This document shows positions 7,801-15,674 of a stretch of 64,000 nucleotides of DNA, piece after piece. The stretch is from Qipengyuania algicida. Its GTDB lineage: Bacteria > Pseudomonadota > Alphaproteobacteria > Sphingomonadales > Sphingomonadaceae. The stretch is taken from assembly GCF_009828025.1 (NCBI RefSeq), contig NZ_WTYA01000007.1, forward strand, positions 1 to 64,000, in the 5' to 3' direction. The notes under the pieces are model-generated. The model was not told where the DNA came from and ran no database searches. It saw only the letters and a program-made list of their open reading frames with translations. Position 1 is the first letter of the stretch; each line of letters opens with the position of its first letter. A program made the position numbers and the translations under genes.

Positions 7801-8832
7801 ATGGGTGGGCCTCGTATCGGTCTGGCAGGGGCGGCGCTTGCCGTCACAATCCTGTTGGCAAGTTGTGGTAGCGAAACCATTGCGCCACAAACAAAGTCGG
7901 CCGCCAAGGGCCCGATCCTGACCGTCCAGCAGGCAAACGCGCCTACCTGGGCGTCGGTCAGTGCCGAGGTTTCGACAGTAGATCAGGCGCAGGCGCTCGC
8001 ACGCATCCCGGGCATCCTTTCCAAAGTCACTGTCAAGGACGGGGACTATGTGAAAAAGGGACAATTGATTGCAAGGATTGTCGACAGTCAGCTTGGCTAC
8101 CAGAGCGGTGCCTATGGTGCGCAGGCTGCCGCGGCTCAGGCCCAGGCTGCGCAGGCCAAGGCCGACCTGTCCCGCACGCAGTTCCTCTACAATAACGGCG
8201 TCTATTCCAAGGCCCGGCTTGAACAAGCGCAGGCGGCAGCTAGCGCTGCTGCAGCGCAGGTTCGCGCTGCGCAGCAGCAGCAATCGGCCGTCAAAGCAGT
8301 AGCAGGACAAGGCGCGGTGCTCGCGCCCTCGACGGGTCGGGTGCTCAACGCAGACGTTCCTGCTGGCTCTGCGGTGGCGCCGGGAATGTCGATCGCGACG
8401 ATTACTTCGGGCCCGGTGATTCTGAGGCTCGATCTTCCCGAATCTCTGGTGGGGCAAGTGCGAGTTGGCTCGGCAGTGGTCACAGGCGACATTAACAGCA
8501 ATGGCCAGGGTGAGCGTGGGGCGATCACGAAGATCTATCCCTCGGTCAACTCAGGCCAGGTCCGCGCCGATGCCACAATGCCCGGGCTCGATGGCAGCCT
8601 GATTGGCCGCCGGGTCGCCGCCAAGGTGGAGGCCGGTTCCCATACTGCCCTGCTGGTTCCAGCAAAATATGTCACGACGCGTTTCGGCATCGATTATGTC
8701 TCCGTACGCGGTCCCAAGGGCGAGCTTGCTACTGTTCCGGTGCAGACCTCGCCCTCGATGGAAAAGGGCATGGTTGAAATCCTTTCGGGCATTTCGGCTG
8801 GTGATCGTCTAGTACTCGGGACGAGCAAATGA
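7801..8832 (+). CDS. RND pump periplasmic adaptor (membrane fusion) lipoprotein
   Basis: This 343-residue HlyD/AcrA-type adaptor links the RND permease to the outer-membrane channel. The N-terminus is a lipoprotein signal with lipobox LLASC (Cys about residue 21). A lipoyl-like half (GILSKVTVKDGDYVKKGQLI), an Ala/Gln-rich coiled-coil hairpin at about 95-165 and a second lipoyl half (GAVLAPSTGRVL) follow in the usual order. GAGGAG lies seven bases before the ATG and overlaps the rhodanese stop. The gene overlaps the permease start by four bases. It is shorter than AcrA and closest in form to adaptors of HAE1-like pumps. Confidence 0.85.
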   Translation: MGGPRIGLAGAALAVTILLASCGSETIAPQTKSAAKGPILTVQQANAPTWASVSAEVSTVDQAQALARIPGILSKVTVKDGDYVKKGQLIARIVDSQLGYQSGAYGAQAAAAQAQAAQAKADLSRTQFLYNNGVYSKARLEQAQAAASAAAAQVRAAQQQQSAVKAVAGQGAVLAPSTGRVLNADVPAGSAVAPGMSIATITSGPVILRLDLPESLVGQVRVGSAVVTGDINSNGQGERGAITKIYPSVNSGQVRADATMPGLDGSLIGRRVAAKVEAGSHTALLVPAKYVTTRFGIDYVSVRGPKGELATVPVQTSPSMEKGMVEILSGISAGDRLVLGTSK

Positions 8833-11800
8833 ACCTTGGCATCTCGGGGCGCCTGACCAAGGCGACCATCAATTCCCCGCTCACACCGCTGTTTCTGTTG
8901 GCCGCTATCCTGGTCGGAATCATCGCCACGATGACGATCCCGCGTGAGGAAGAGCCACAGATTAAGGTGCCGATGGTCGATATTCAGGTCGCCGCACCGG
9001 GGCTTTCTGCGCAGGATGCAATCGAGCTTGTCGGCAAGCCGCTTGAGACGATCGTGAAGTCGGTCAATGGTGTCGAGCACGTCTATACGCAGGCCGAAGA
9101 CAATGGCGTGATTGTCACCGCGAGATTTGCGGTCGGGTCAGACGCGGACAATGCTGCCATCCGCATCAACGAAAAGATTGCCGCCAATGTCGATCGTATC
9201 CCGGTTGGCATACCGCCGCCCAAGGTGACGGTGCGCGGTATCAACGATGTGCCCATAGTTACGCTCGCCCTGGAACCGAAGCCGGGTGCGCCGGGCAACT
9301 GGACAGCGCAATCGCTGACCGAGCTTGCAGGAAGGCTGCGTACCGAACTCGCCAAGGTCGATAATGTCGGGCTGACCTTTATCACTGGCGGTCAGCAGCA
9401 GGTAATTCGCATCGCCCCAGATCCGGCGAAACTGGCACAGTATAGGGTGCCGCTCAGCAGCGTGATAGATGCCGCATCGCAGGCCAATCGCAGTTTTCCG
9501 GTCGGAATGGTGCGTGATAATGGCGAGGCCACCAATGTCATTGCCGGAAAGACTCTCAAGAGTGCCGAGCAAGTCGGTTCGCTGATCGTCCGGTCGGTTA
9601 GCGGGGCGCCGGTCTATCTGCGCGATGTGGCGACCGTGACGCAGGGGTCAAGTCAGGATCAGGCTCGTTCGTGGCGCTGGTCGCGCGAGGGCAAGACATG
9701 GGACATGGAACCCTCTGTCAGCATAGCTATTGCCAAGCGCGCCGGTGCAAATGCGGTCACCGTATCGGAAGATGTGCTGAAGCGGATCGACACCCTCAAA
9801 GGATCCCTGATCCCCGATACGGTCAAGGTGTCGGTGACGCGCAACTATGGCCATACGGCTGATGAAAAGGCCAATGAACTGTTGTTCCACCTCGCGCTGG
9901 CGACGGTTTCGATCGTGATACTGATCGGCTTCGCGATCGGCTGGCGGGAAGCAGGCGTGACCGCGATCGTCATCCCCACTACAATCCTGCTGACCATGTT
10001 CGCCTCACGGATCATGGGTTTCACCATCAACCGCGTCAGCCTGTTCGCGCTGATCTTTTCGATCGGTATCCTGGTCGACGATGCGATCGTGATGATCGAA
10101 AACATCGCGCGCCATTGGGCGATGAAGGATGATCGTACCCGGGTGCAGGGGGCCATCGATGCGGTGGCCGAGGTCGGCAATCCGACAATCGTTGCGACGA
10201 TGACCGTTGTTGCCGCCTTGCTGCCGATGCTGTTCGTGTCCGGGATGATGGGGCCGTATATGGCACCGATCCCAATCAACGCTTCGGCGGCGATGGTGTT
10301 CTCCTTCTTTGTCGCGGTCATCATCGCGCCATGGCTGATGATTCGCTTTGCGCGCTCGACATTGCTGGAATCGCACGAGCATGAGGATACGCATGGAGGC
10401 AGGCTGGGGATGCTTTACGCGCGTGTTGCCTCGCGCGTCATTGCGACCAAACGCAGCGCTAAAGTGTTCCTTATAGCTGTCGGTGTCGCGACTGTCGTAG
10501 CCTGTTCGATGTTCTACTTCGAAGCGGTAACGGTGAAGCTGCTGCCATTCGACAATAAGTCGGAATTGCAACTGGTTGTCGATATGCCCGAAGGGACTAG
10601 TCTGGAGGCGACGTCGCGCGTGCTCGAGCAGGCAGCGGCAGTTGCCCGCCAGGTGCCGGAAGTCGAGGCGATGGAGGCCTATGCAGGCACGTCTGCACCG
10701 TTCAACTTCAACGGGCTTGTTCGCCACTACTTCCTGCGAGACAAGCCGTGGATGGGCGATTTGATGGTGACACTGGCGCCCAAGAGCGACCGCTCGCGCG
10801 AGAGCCACGATATCGCCGTCGATCTGCGCAAGCGGTTGGCTGCGATCAAGCTTCCGGCGGATGGCTCGATCAAAGTCGTCGAAACTCCGCCAGGGCCGCC
10901 AGTGCTGTCAACCTTGCTTGCCGAAATCTATGGTCCCAACGAGGCCGTACGCCGCGCGACCGCACTACAGGTTGAAAAGATCTTCAAATCTGTTCCCTAT
11001 ATTGTCGATGTCGACAACAGCTTCGGCGTACCGGAGCCCCAGCTCCGGCTGGTGCCCGACCGTGATAAGCTCGATCATTACGGGCTGTCCGAGAAGCAGA
11101 TCTATGACAGCATCGGCGCGCTGCTCGGGAGCAATACGGTGGGTTATGCGCCGCAGGGGCAGGGGCGTAATCCATTGCCGATCCAGATCACGTTGGACCA
11201 AAACCAGCGCAGCTGGTCGCAGGCACTTGCTGCAACGCCAGTTGCGGTTGCACAAGGAGCGAACGGGCCGCAGTTGATCCAGCTCGGCCAGGTGGTCGAT
11301 GCCACGCAGACGAAGGGGGGGCAGACAATTTTCCGCCGCGATGGCCGCGGTGCGACAATGGTGACTGCCGAGCTGGCCGGCCGTTACGAAGCACCAATCT
11401 ATGGGATGCTAGCGGTGGACAAGGCAATCGACCATTTCGACTGGCAGGCGCACGGACTCGAAAAGCCGGATATCAGCCTGAATGGCCAGCCTGAGAATGA
11501 AAGCCACACCACGTTGCTTTGGGACGGCGAGTGGGAAATCACCTGGGTGACCTTCCGCGATATGGGTGCGGCCTTCATGGTGGCGCTATTGGGCATTTAC
11601 GTACTGGTCGTCGGGCAGTTCAAGAACTTCAAGCTGCCGCTAGTCATCCTGACGCCAATCCCGCTAACGCTGGTCGGGATCGTGCTTGGCCATATGCTGT
11701 TCGGTGCGCCGTTTACGGCTACGTCGATGATCGGCTTCATCGCGCTTGCCGGGATTATAGTCCGGAACTCTATCCTGCTGGTAGATTTCATTCGTCATGC

Positions 11801-12053
11801 GAGGAGTGAGGAAAAGTCACTGCGCGACACGTTGCTGGAGGCGGGGATGATCCGCTTCAAGCCGATCGTGCTGACTGCGGCGGCTGCGATGATTGGGGCT
11901 GCGGTGATCCTGACCGACCCGATCTTCCAGGGGCTTGCGATCTCCCTGCTGTTCGGGTTGGCGTCCTCGACCTTGCTGACTGTGCTGGTCATTCCTGCGA
12001 TCTACATAGTGCTCCGTGATGACAACCAGCCGTTGACGATGGAGATTGCATGA
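8829..12053 (+). CDS. RND efflux permease (AcrB/HAE1-like clade)
   Basis: This full-length 1074-residue resistance-nodulation-division permease drives proton-coupled export. It has the duplicated layout of one N-terminal helix, a large periplasmic loop, helices 2-6, then a second copy. The proton-relay aspartate pair is visible in GILVDDAIVMIEN, about residue 418. The N-terminal segment IPREEEPQIKVPMVDI marks a clade found beside sulfur-oxidation genes as well as elsewhere. The start overlaps the adaptor gene and the stop overlaps arsR (ATGA). The substrate is unknown. Its position in a sulfide-regulated operon with rhodanese and thioredoxin suggests export of a sulfur species or a toxic thiol product rather than an antibiotic. 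Confidence 0.87.
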   Translation: MNLGISGRLTKATINSPLTPLFLLAAILVGIIATMTIPREEEPQIKVPMVDIQVAAPGLSAQDAIELVGKPLETIVKSVNGVEHVYTQAEDNGVIVTARFAVGSDADNAAIRINEKIAANVDRIPVGIPPPKVTVRGINDVPIVTLALEPKPGAPGNWTAQSLTELAGRLRTELAKVDNVGLTFITGGQQQVIRIAPDPAKLAQYRVPLSSVIDAASQANRSFPVGMVRDNGEATNVIAGKTLKSAEQVGSLIVRSVSGAPVYLRDVATVTQGSSQDQARSWRWSREGKTWDMEPSVSIAIAKRAGANAVTVSEDVLKRIDTLKGSLIPDTVKVSVTRNYGHTADEKANELLFHLALATVSIVILIGFAIGWREAGVTAIVIPTTILLTMFASRIMGFTINRVSLFALIFSIGILVDDAIVMIENIARHWAMKDDRTRVQGAIDAVAEVGNPTIVATMTVVAALLPMLFVSGMMGPYMAPIPINASAAMVFSFFVAVIIAPWLMIRFARSTLLESHEHEDTHGGRLGMLYARVASRVIATKRSAKVFLIAVGVATVVACSMFYFEAVTVKLLPFDNKSELQLVVDMPEGTSLEATSRVLEQAAAVARQVPEVEAMEAYAGTSAPFNFNGLVRHYFLRDKPWMGDLMVTLAPKSDRSRESHDIAVDLRKRLAAIKLPADGSIKVVETPPGPPVLSTLLAEIYGPNEAVRRATALQVEKIFKSVPYIVDVDNSFGVPEPQLRLVPDRDKLDHYGLSEKQIYDSIGALLGSNTVGYAPQGQGRNPLPIQITLDQNQRSWSQALAATPVAVAQGANGPQLIQLGQVVDATQTKGGQTIFRRDGRGATMVTAELAGRYEAPIYGMLAVDKAIDHFDWQAHGLEKPDISLNGQPENESHTTLLWDGEWEITWVTFRDMGAAFMVALLGIYVLVVGQFKNFKLPLVILTPIPLTLVGIVLGHMLFGAPFTATSMIGFIALAGIIVRNSILLVDFIRHARSEEKSLRDTLLEAGMIRFKPIVLTAAAAMIGAAVILTDPIFQGLAISLLFGLASSTLLTVLVIPAIYIVLRDDNQPLTMEIA

Positions 12054-12364
12054 CCTTGCCGGTTGCGATGGATGTCATGCGCGAATCTGCGGACGGTCTG
12101 GCCGTAAAGTTGAAAGCGCTTGCCCATCGCGACCGCTTGTTGCTGCTGTGCCACTTGACGGCGGGTGAGGCATCGGTCGGTGAGTTGGCCGATGCTTCCG
12201 GATTGCGTCAGGCGGCCGTATCGCAGCACTTGGCGGTGTTGCGGGATGCCGGTGCGGTAGAAGCCCGGACCGACCAGCAATCACGTATATATTCGATTTC
12301 CGATTCACAGGTACGAAGCATGTTCGATTCCTTGTGCGCGATTTGTATCGAAGGTGCCGCATGA
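12050..12364 (+). CDS. ArsR-family persulfide-sensing repressor (BigR/SqrR-like)
   Basis: This 104-residue winged-helix repressor has the ALAHRDRLLLLCHLTAGE opening seen in BigR and SqrR, with Cys34 where those proteins have their first sensing cysteine. Near the C-terminus it has Cys96 and Cys99 (LCAICIEGAA). The 65-residue gap between Cys34 and Cys99 is close to the 66 residues between the two cysteines of SqrR that form an intramolecular tetrasulfide. The recognition helix is QAAVSQHLAVLR. Metal-binding motifs of classic ArsR (ELCVCDL) are absent. The gene overlaps both neighbours, so it is made with the pump and thioredoxin and probably represses its own operon and sqr. Confidence 0.8.
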   Translation: MTLPVAMDVMRESADGLAVKLKALAHRDRLLLLCHLTAGEASVGELADASGLRQAAVSQHLAVLRDAGAVEARTDQQSRIYSISDSQVRSMFDSLCAICIEGAA

Positions 12365-12795
12365 GTGCGGCGATGGTCGTCTGCCCGTCTTGCGGCGCAC
12401 TCAATCGAGTCCCGGAAGCGCGGCTAAGAGACGCGCCGAGCTGCGGACGCTGCCACAACGCATTGTTTACCGGGAAGCCGGTCGCCTGCGACAGTACGAT
12501 GTTCGATCGCTTTGTGGGTAAGGGCAGCCTGCCGGTCCTGGTGGATTTCTGGGCCGCCTGGTGTGGGCCGTGCCGGGCGATGGCGCCTGCATTCGAAGCA
12601 GCGGCCAGTCGGCTCGAGCCACGAGTTCGCCTCGCCAAGATCGATATCGAGGCGGCAACCGATATTGCGGGACGCTACGCAATCCGCTCAATTCCGACGA
12701 TTATCCTGTTCCGGGATGGTCGGGAAATCGCTCGCCAGTCAGGTGCGATGAATACGCAGGCGATTGTCTCCTGGGCGCAGGGCGTCCTCGGATAA
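12361..12795 (+). CDS. trxC: Thioredoxin 2 (zinc-finger thioredoxin)
   Basis: This 144-residue protein has an N-terminal zinc ribbon (Cys8, Cys11, Cys28, Cys31) followed by a thioredoxin fold with the WCGPC active site (Cys68, Cys71) and cis-proline segment IRSIPT. Thioredoxin 2 reduces disulfides and also persulfides, releasing sulfide. The start ATG at 12361 overlaps the arsR stop as ATGA, making it the last gene of the five-gene operon. Here it would reduce persulfides formed on proteins, including the repressor, and so may reset the switch. Confidence 0.88.
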   Translation: MSAAMVVCPSCGALNRVPEARLRDAPSCGRCHNALFTGKPVACDSTMFDRFVGKGSLPVLVDFWAAWCGPCRAMAPAFEAAASRLEPRVRLAKIDIEAATDIAGRYAIRSIPTIILFRDGREIARQSGAMNTQAIVSWAQGVLG

Positions 12796-12911
12796 GGCTT
12801 GTCTGGGCTTGGGCAGCGCTAGCGCGGCGTGTGATGATCTTTGGTCGATATAGTGGCTCTCCTCGCTTATGTACGGCAATACGACTGTCACACACTAGAG
12901 GACCCACCAAG

Positions 12912-13334
12912 ATGAACGCACGCAAGCTCGACGACACTCTTTCCGTGAATGAACAGCTCACGACGGCTGAAATTCCGGCAGCGGCCGAACAGGGATTTGC
13001 CGCTATCATCAATAACCGTCCTGATGGAGAAGAGCCGGGACAGCCTTCGTCGGCTGAGGTCGAAGCGGCAGCGCGCGACGCGGGGTTGGAGTACCGCTAT
13101 GTGCCTTTCGTGCCGGGGCAGCTCACCCCAGGGATTGTGGAAAATTTTCGAACGGCGGCGACGGAATTGCCGGGGCCGATACTGGCCTTCTGCCGTAGCG
13201 GTACCCGGAGCACGACGCTCTGGGCGGCGGCGAACGCAGATCGTCTGGGCGTCGACCGCGTGATCAAGGTGGCAGCCAATGCAGGGTATGACCTGTCCGG
13301 AGCCAGGCCATTTCTTGAAAATATGGCTCGATGA
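12912..13334 (+). CDS. DUF442/TIGR01244 family sulfurtransferase
   Basis: This 140-residue protein belongs to the DUF442 family, the phosphatase-like sulfurtransferase domain that forms the N-terminal part of Blh, the BigR-regulated persulfide dioxygenase fusion. The active loop is CRSGTRS with Cys94. No metallo-beta-lactamase (dioxygenase) domain follows. A GAGGA ribosome site precedes the ATG. The gene lies 116 bp after trxC with its own possible promoter, so it may form a separate transcript of the same sulfur module. It probably moves sulfane sulfur between low-molecular-weight thiols. Confidence 0.75.
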   Translation: MNARKLDDTLSVNEQLTTAEIPAAAEQGFAAIINNRPDGEEPGQPSSAEVEAAARDAGLEYRYVPFVPGQLTPGIVENFRTAATELPGPILAFCRSGTRSTTLWAAANADRLGVDRVIKVAANAGYDLSGARPFLENMAR

Positions 13335-13397
13335 AGTCCGTAGCAGGGTGGCGACCGGGTAAAATCGTAATTGTATTTTCTGTAATCGATAAATTGA

Positions 13398-13413
13398 AAT
13401 GGTGGAATCCATT
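13398..13413. promoter_or_regulatory. Small palindrome upstream of peroxiredoxin
   Basis: AATGG, a six-base spacer, then CCATT form an inverted repeat 45 bp before the peroxiredoxin start, in an AT-rich stretch that otherwise has no gene. It could be a regulator site, but the arms are short and chance is possible. Confidence 0.3.
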
Positions 13414-13457
13414 AATGCGCACTATCTCCAAGGGGTAGCAGCAAAGGACAGACTATC

Positions 13458-14087
13458 ATGACATTGCACCTTGGAGACATCGCCCCCGATTTCACCGTCG
13501 ATACCCAACTTGGCGAAATCAGCCTGCATGACTGGGCCGGAGACAGCTGGGTGTTCTTCTTCAGCCATCCGGCGGATTTCACCCCGGTTTGTACCACGGA
13601 AATGGGCCGCACAGCGCAACTCGCGTCCGAGTTTGAGCGGCGTAATGTGAAGCCTCTGGGCCTGTCTACCGACACGGCGGAAGAACATGCCAAGTGGATC
13701 GAGGACGTTAACGAGACCCAGCACACCGAACTGAAATTTCCGATCGTTGCCGATGCGGATCTCAAGATCGCCAAGCTCTATGACATGATCCACCCCGATC
13801 AGAGCGAGACGGCTGCAGTTCGCTCTGTCTTCATCATCGATCCGGACAAGAAGATCCGCCTGACGATGACGTATCCGATGAGTGTGGGCCGCAATTTCGA
13901 CGAGATCCTGCGTGCGATCGATGCGCTACAGTTCGGTGACAAGAACGGTGTCGCGACGCCTGCAGACTGGGTCTCCGGCAAGGAAGCGATCATTCCACCG
14001 TCCGTATCGGACGAAGACGCGAAGGCTCGCTTCCCTCAGGGTTTCACGACGATCAGACCCTATCTGCGCACGGTCAAAATCGCCTGA
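13458..14087 (+). CDS. 1-Cys peroxiredoxin (Prx6 class)
   Basis: This 209-residue thiol peroxidase reduces peroxides with peroxidatic Cys45 in the PVCTTE motif (FTPVCTTE, with Thr42). The length and the long C-terminal dimerisation domain (FTTIRPYLRTVKIA end) match Prx6-type enzymes. The AAGGA ribosome site lies nine bases before the ATG. Transcription ends at a strong hairpin just downstream. It follows the sulfur module on the same strand but has its own 120-bp upstream region. Relatives also reduce persulfides, so it may belong to the same stress response, which is an inference. Confidence 0.87.
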   Translation: MTLHLGDIAPDFTVDTQLGEISLHDWAGDSWVFFFSHPADFTPVCTTEMGRTAQLASEFERRNVKPLGLSTDTAEEHAKWIEDVNETQHTELKFPIVADADLKIAKLYDMIHPDQSETAAVRSVFIIDPDKKIRLTMTYPMSVGRNFDEILRAIDALQFGDKNGVATPADWVSGKEAIIPPSVSDEDAKARFPQGFTTIRPYLRTVKIA

Positions 14088-14110
14088 ATGCAGAGACATC
14101 TTTGAATCGG

Positions 14111-14150
14111 AAAACGGGACTGGCGTAAACCGGTCCCGTTTTTCGTTTTG
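14111..14150. terminator. Bidirectional Rho-independent terminator
   Basis: A ten-pair stem (ACGGGACTGG with CCGGTCCCGT, one T-G pair) has a six-base loop and is flanked by A-rich sequence on the left and TTTTTCGTTTT on the right. It lies between the convergent peroxiredoxin and NodT-type gene and can serve both. Confidence 0.85.
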
Positions 14151-14197
14151 TCCTCCTTAGAGGAAAGCCTGGACGACCTTGAGGGACCAGGCGCGTA

Positions 14198-15670
14198 TCA
14201 ATTCTTCTGTTCGATCCATCCGCCTGCGGTAGCGACGTAGAGTTGTGCCACATTGGTGAATTGGCGTGCCTGCGCCTCGACCAGATTGTAGCGCGCTTTC
14301 TGATATTGCCGCTCGGCATCCAGCGTCTGGAGGATGCCGGTATTGCCGACCTGAAAGCTGCGCCGCGACAGGTTGAGCGATTTCTGCGCAACCGCTGTCG
14401 CCTCGTGCTGGTTGGCAACCGAGCGGGCGTCGCTATCGACAGCCTGCAACAGGTCCGCGACTTGCTGGAAGGCTTGTAACACGGTCTGGCGGTAGGTCGC
14501 CGCAGACGCTTTCGCACGATCCACTGCGGCGCGCTTTTCAGCCTTCAGCGTGCCACCATGGAAGATCGGCGCCAGCAAACCGCCGAACAGATCGAAGCCA
14601 CGCGACGAATTGCCAAGCAGATGGGTGAAATCCGTAGAACCTTGCTCGAGCGAGGCACCGATGTTGATGTCTGGATAGAGATTGGCAGTCGCAACGCCAA
14701 CCGCTGCGGTGGCCGCGTGAAAGTTGGCTTCAGCCTGCAGGATGTCCGGGCGCTTGTGAACCAGCTGGGAGGGCAGTGTCACCGGGATTTGCGATGGCAG
14801 AGTGAATTGGCTGAAGTCGAAATCCGTCGGTCCAAGCTCGGACGGGGTCACTCCGATCAGAGTTGCTAGCAGATGCCGCGCCTCGGCGAGTTGCTGTTTG
14901 AGCTGGGGAATGTCGCTGCGATCGTTCTCGAACTGGCTTTGCGCGTTTAGCACTTCGACCAGCGTACCTTCGCCGGCCTGCTTGCGCTTGTTGGTGAGAT
15001 CGACGTTACGCCGGTCGTCTGCCAGCAGCGCATTGGCGGTGGCGATGCGGTCGCGGATCGCGGCGATGGTCAAAACTTGCGTGACCACCTTACCTGCGAC
15101 TGCGAGATGGGCCGCCTCGGTCTGGCGCAATTGTGCTTCCGCCTTTGCAGCGGTCTCCTCGGTGCCCCGACGGAGCTTGCCGAATGGATCGAGATCGAAC
15201 GACACTCCCGCGCCGACCGAATAGAGGTTGAATTCAGGATTGCCGTCGATGCCGAGCGCGGGATTCGCTTTGAAGCCGACCGACGCGAGATTGACCTGCT
15301 CGTGTTCGGCCCGCGCATTTGCGTCGATCTGGGGCAATTGCTTGCCGCGAACCGCCGCCACCTGCTCCCGCGCAGCGGCAAGGGTGGCGTTACTAGCCTC
15401 GAGGCTGGCGTTCTTGGCCAGCGCCTGATCGACCAGCTTGTCGAGGGCCGGGGAGTTGAAGGCCGTCCACCACCGCAACTCCGGTCCCTCGCCTCTTATG
15501 ACGGCAGGGGCGCCCGGAACCGGCATTCCTGACGTGTCATATGCCGCGCGATAGCTTGTTGCAGAAGGCGCTTGCGGAGGTGCGAAATCAGGCCCGACCG
15601 TGCATCCGGCCAATGCCGATGCGGCGCTCGCGGCAAACAGGAGGGTTCTGATGGGAAGAATATCTCGCAT
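14198..15670 (-). CDS. NodT-family outer membrane efflux lipoprotein
   Basis: This 490-residue outer-membrane factor of the RND/MFS (NodT) family begins with a lipoprotein signal (lipobox ALAGC, Cys22) and the usual TVGPDFAPPQAP segment. Two OEP repeats follow, with the family's SLEASNATLAAAREQVAAVR helix region and the HKRPDILQAEANFHAATA motif. It starts only four bases after the MFS permease stop and completes a three-component EmrAB-type pump. The operon ends at the terminator at 14111-14150. Confidence 0.87.
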   Translation of the reverse strand: MRDILPIRTLLFAASAASALAGCTVGPDFAPPQAPSATSYRAAYDTSGMPVPGAPAVIRGEGPELRWWTAFNSPALDKLVDQALAKNASLEASNATLAAAREQVAAVRGKQLPQIDANARAEHEQVNLASVGFKANPALGIDGNPEFNLYSVGAGVSFDLDPFGKLRRGTEETAAKAEAQLRQTEAAHLAVAGKVVTQVLTIAAIRDRIATANALLADDRRNVDLTNKRKQAGEGTLVEVLNAQSQFENDRSDIPQLKQQLAEARHLLATLIGVTPSELGPTDFDFSQFTLPSQIPVTLPSQLVHKRPDILQAEANFHAATAAVGVATANLYPDINIGASLEQGSTDFTHLLGNSSRGFDLFGGLLAPIFHGGTLKAEKRAAVDRAKASAATYRQTVLQAFQQVADLLQAVDSDARSVANQHEATAVAQKSLNLSRRSFQVGNTGILQTLDAERQYQKARYNLVEAQARQFTNVAQLYVATAGGWIEQKN

Positions 15671-15674
15671 GAGG

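Noticed and set aside
8829-12053. Heavy-metal (CzcA-type) RND permease
   Set aside because: Proximity to an ArsR gene suggested metal export, but the ArsR lacks metal motifs and the permease lacks the metal-path acidic motif of CzcA proteins. Sulfur genes surround it instead.
12334-12360. An upstream start for the thioredoxin gene
   Set aside because: ATG 12361 overlaps the arsR stop as ATGA and gives the zinc-ribbon N-terminus directly; the longer form adds nine unrelated residues.
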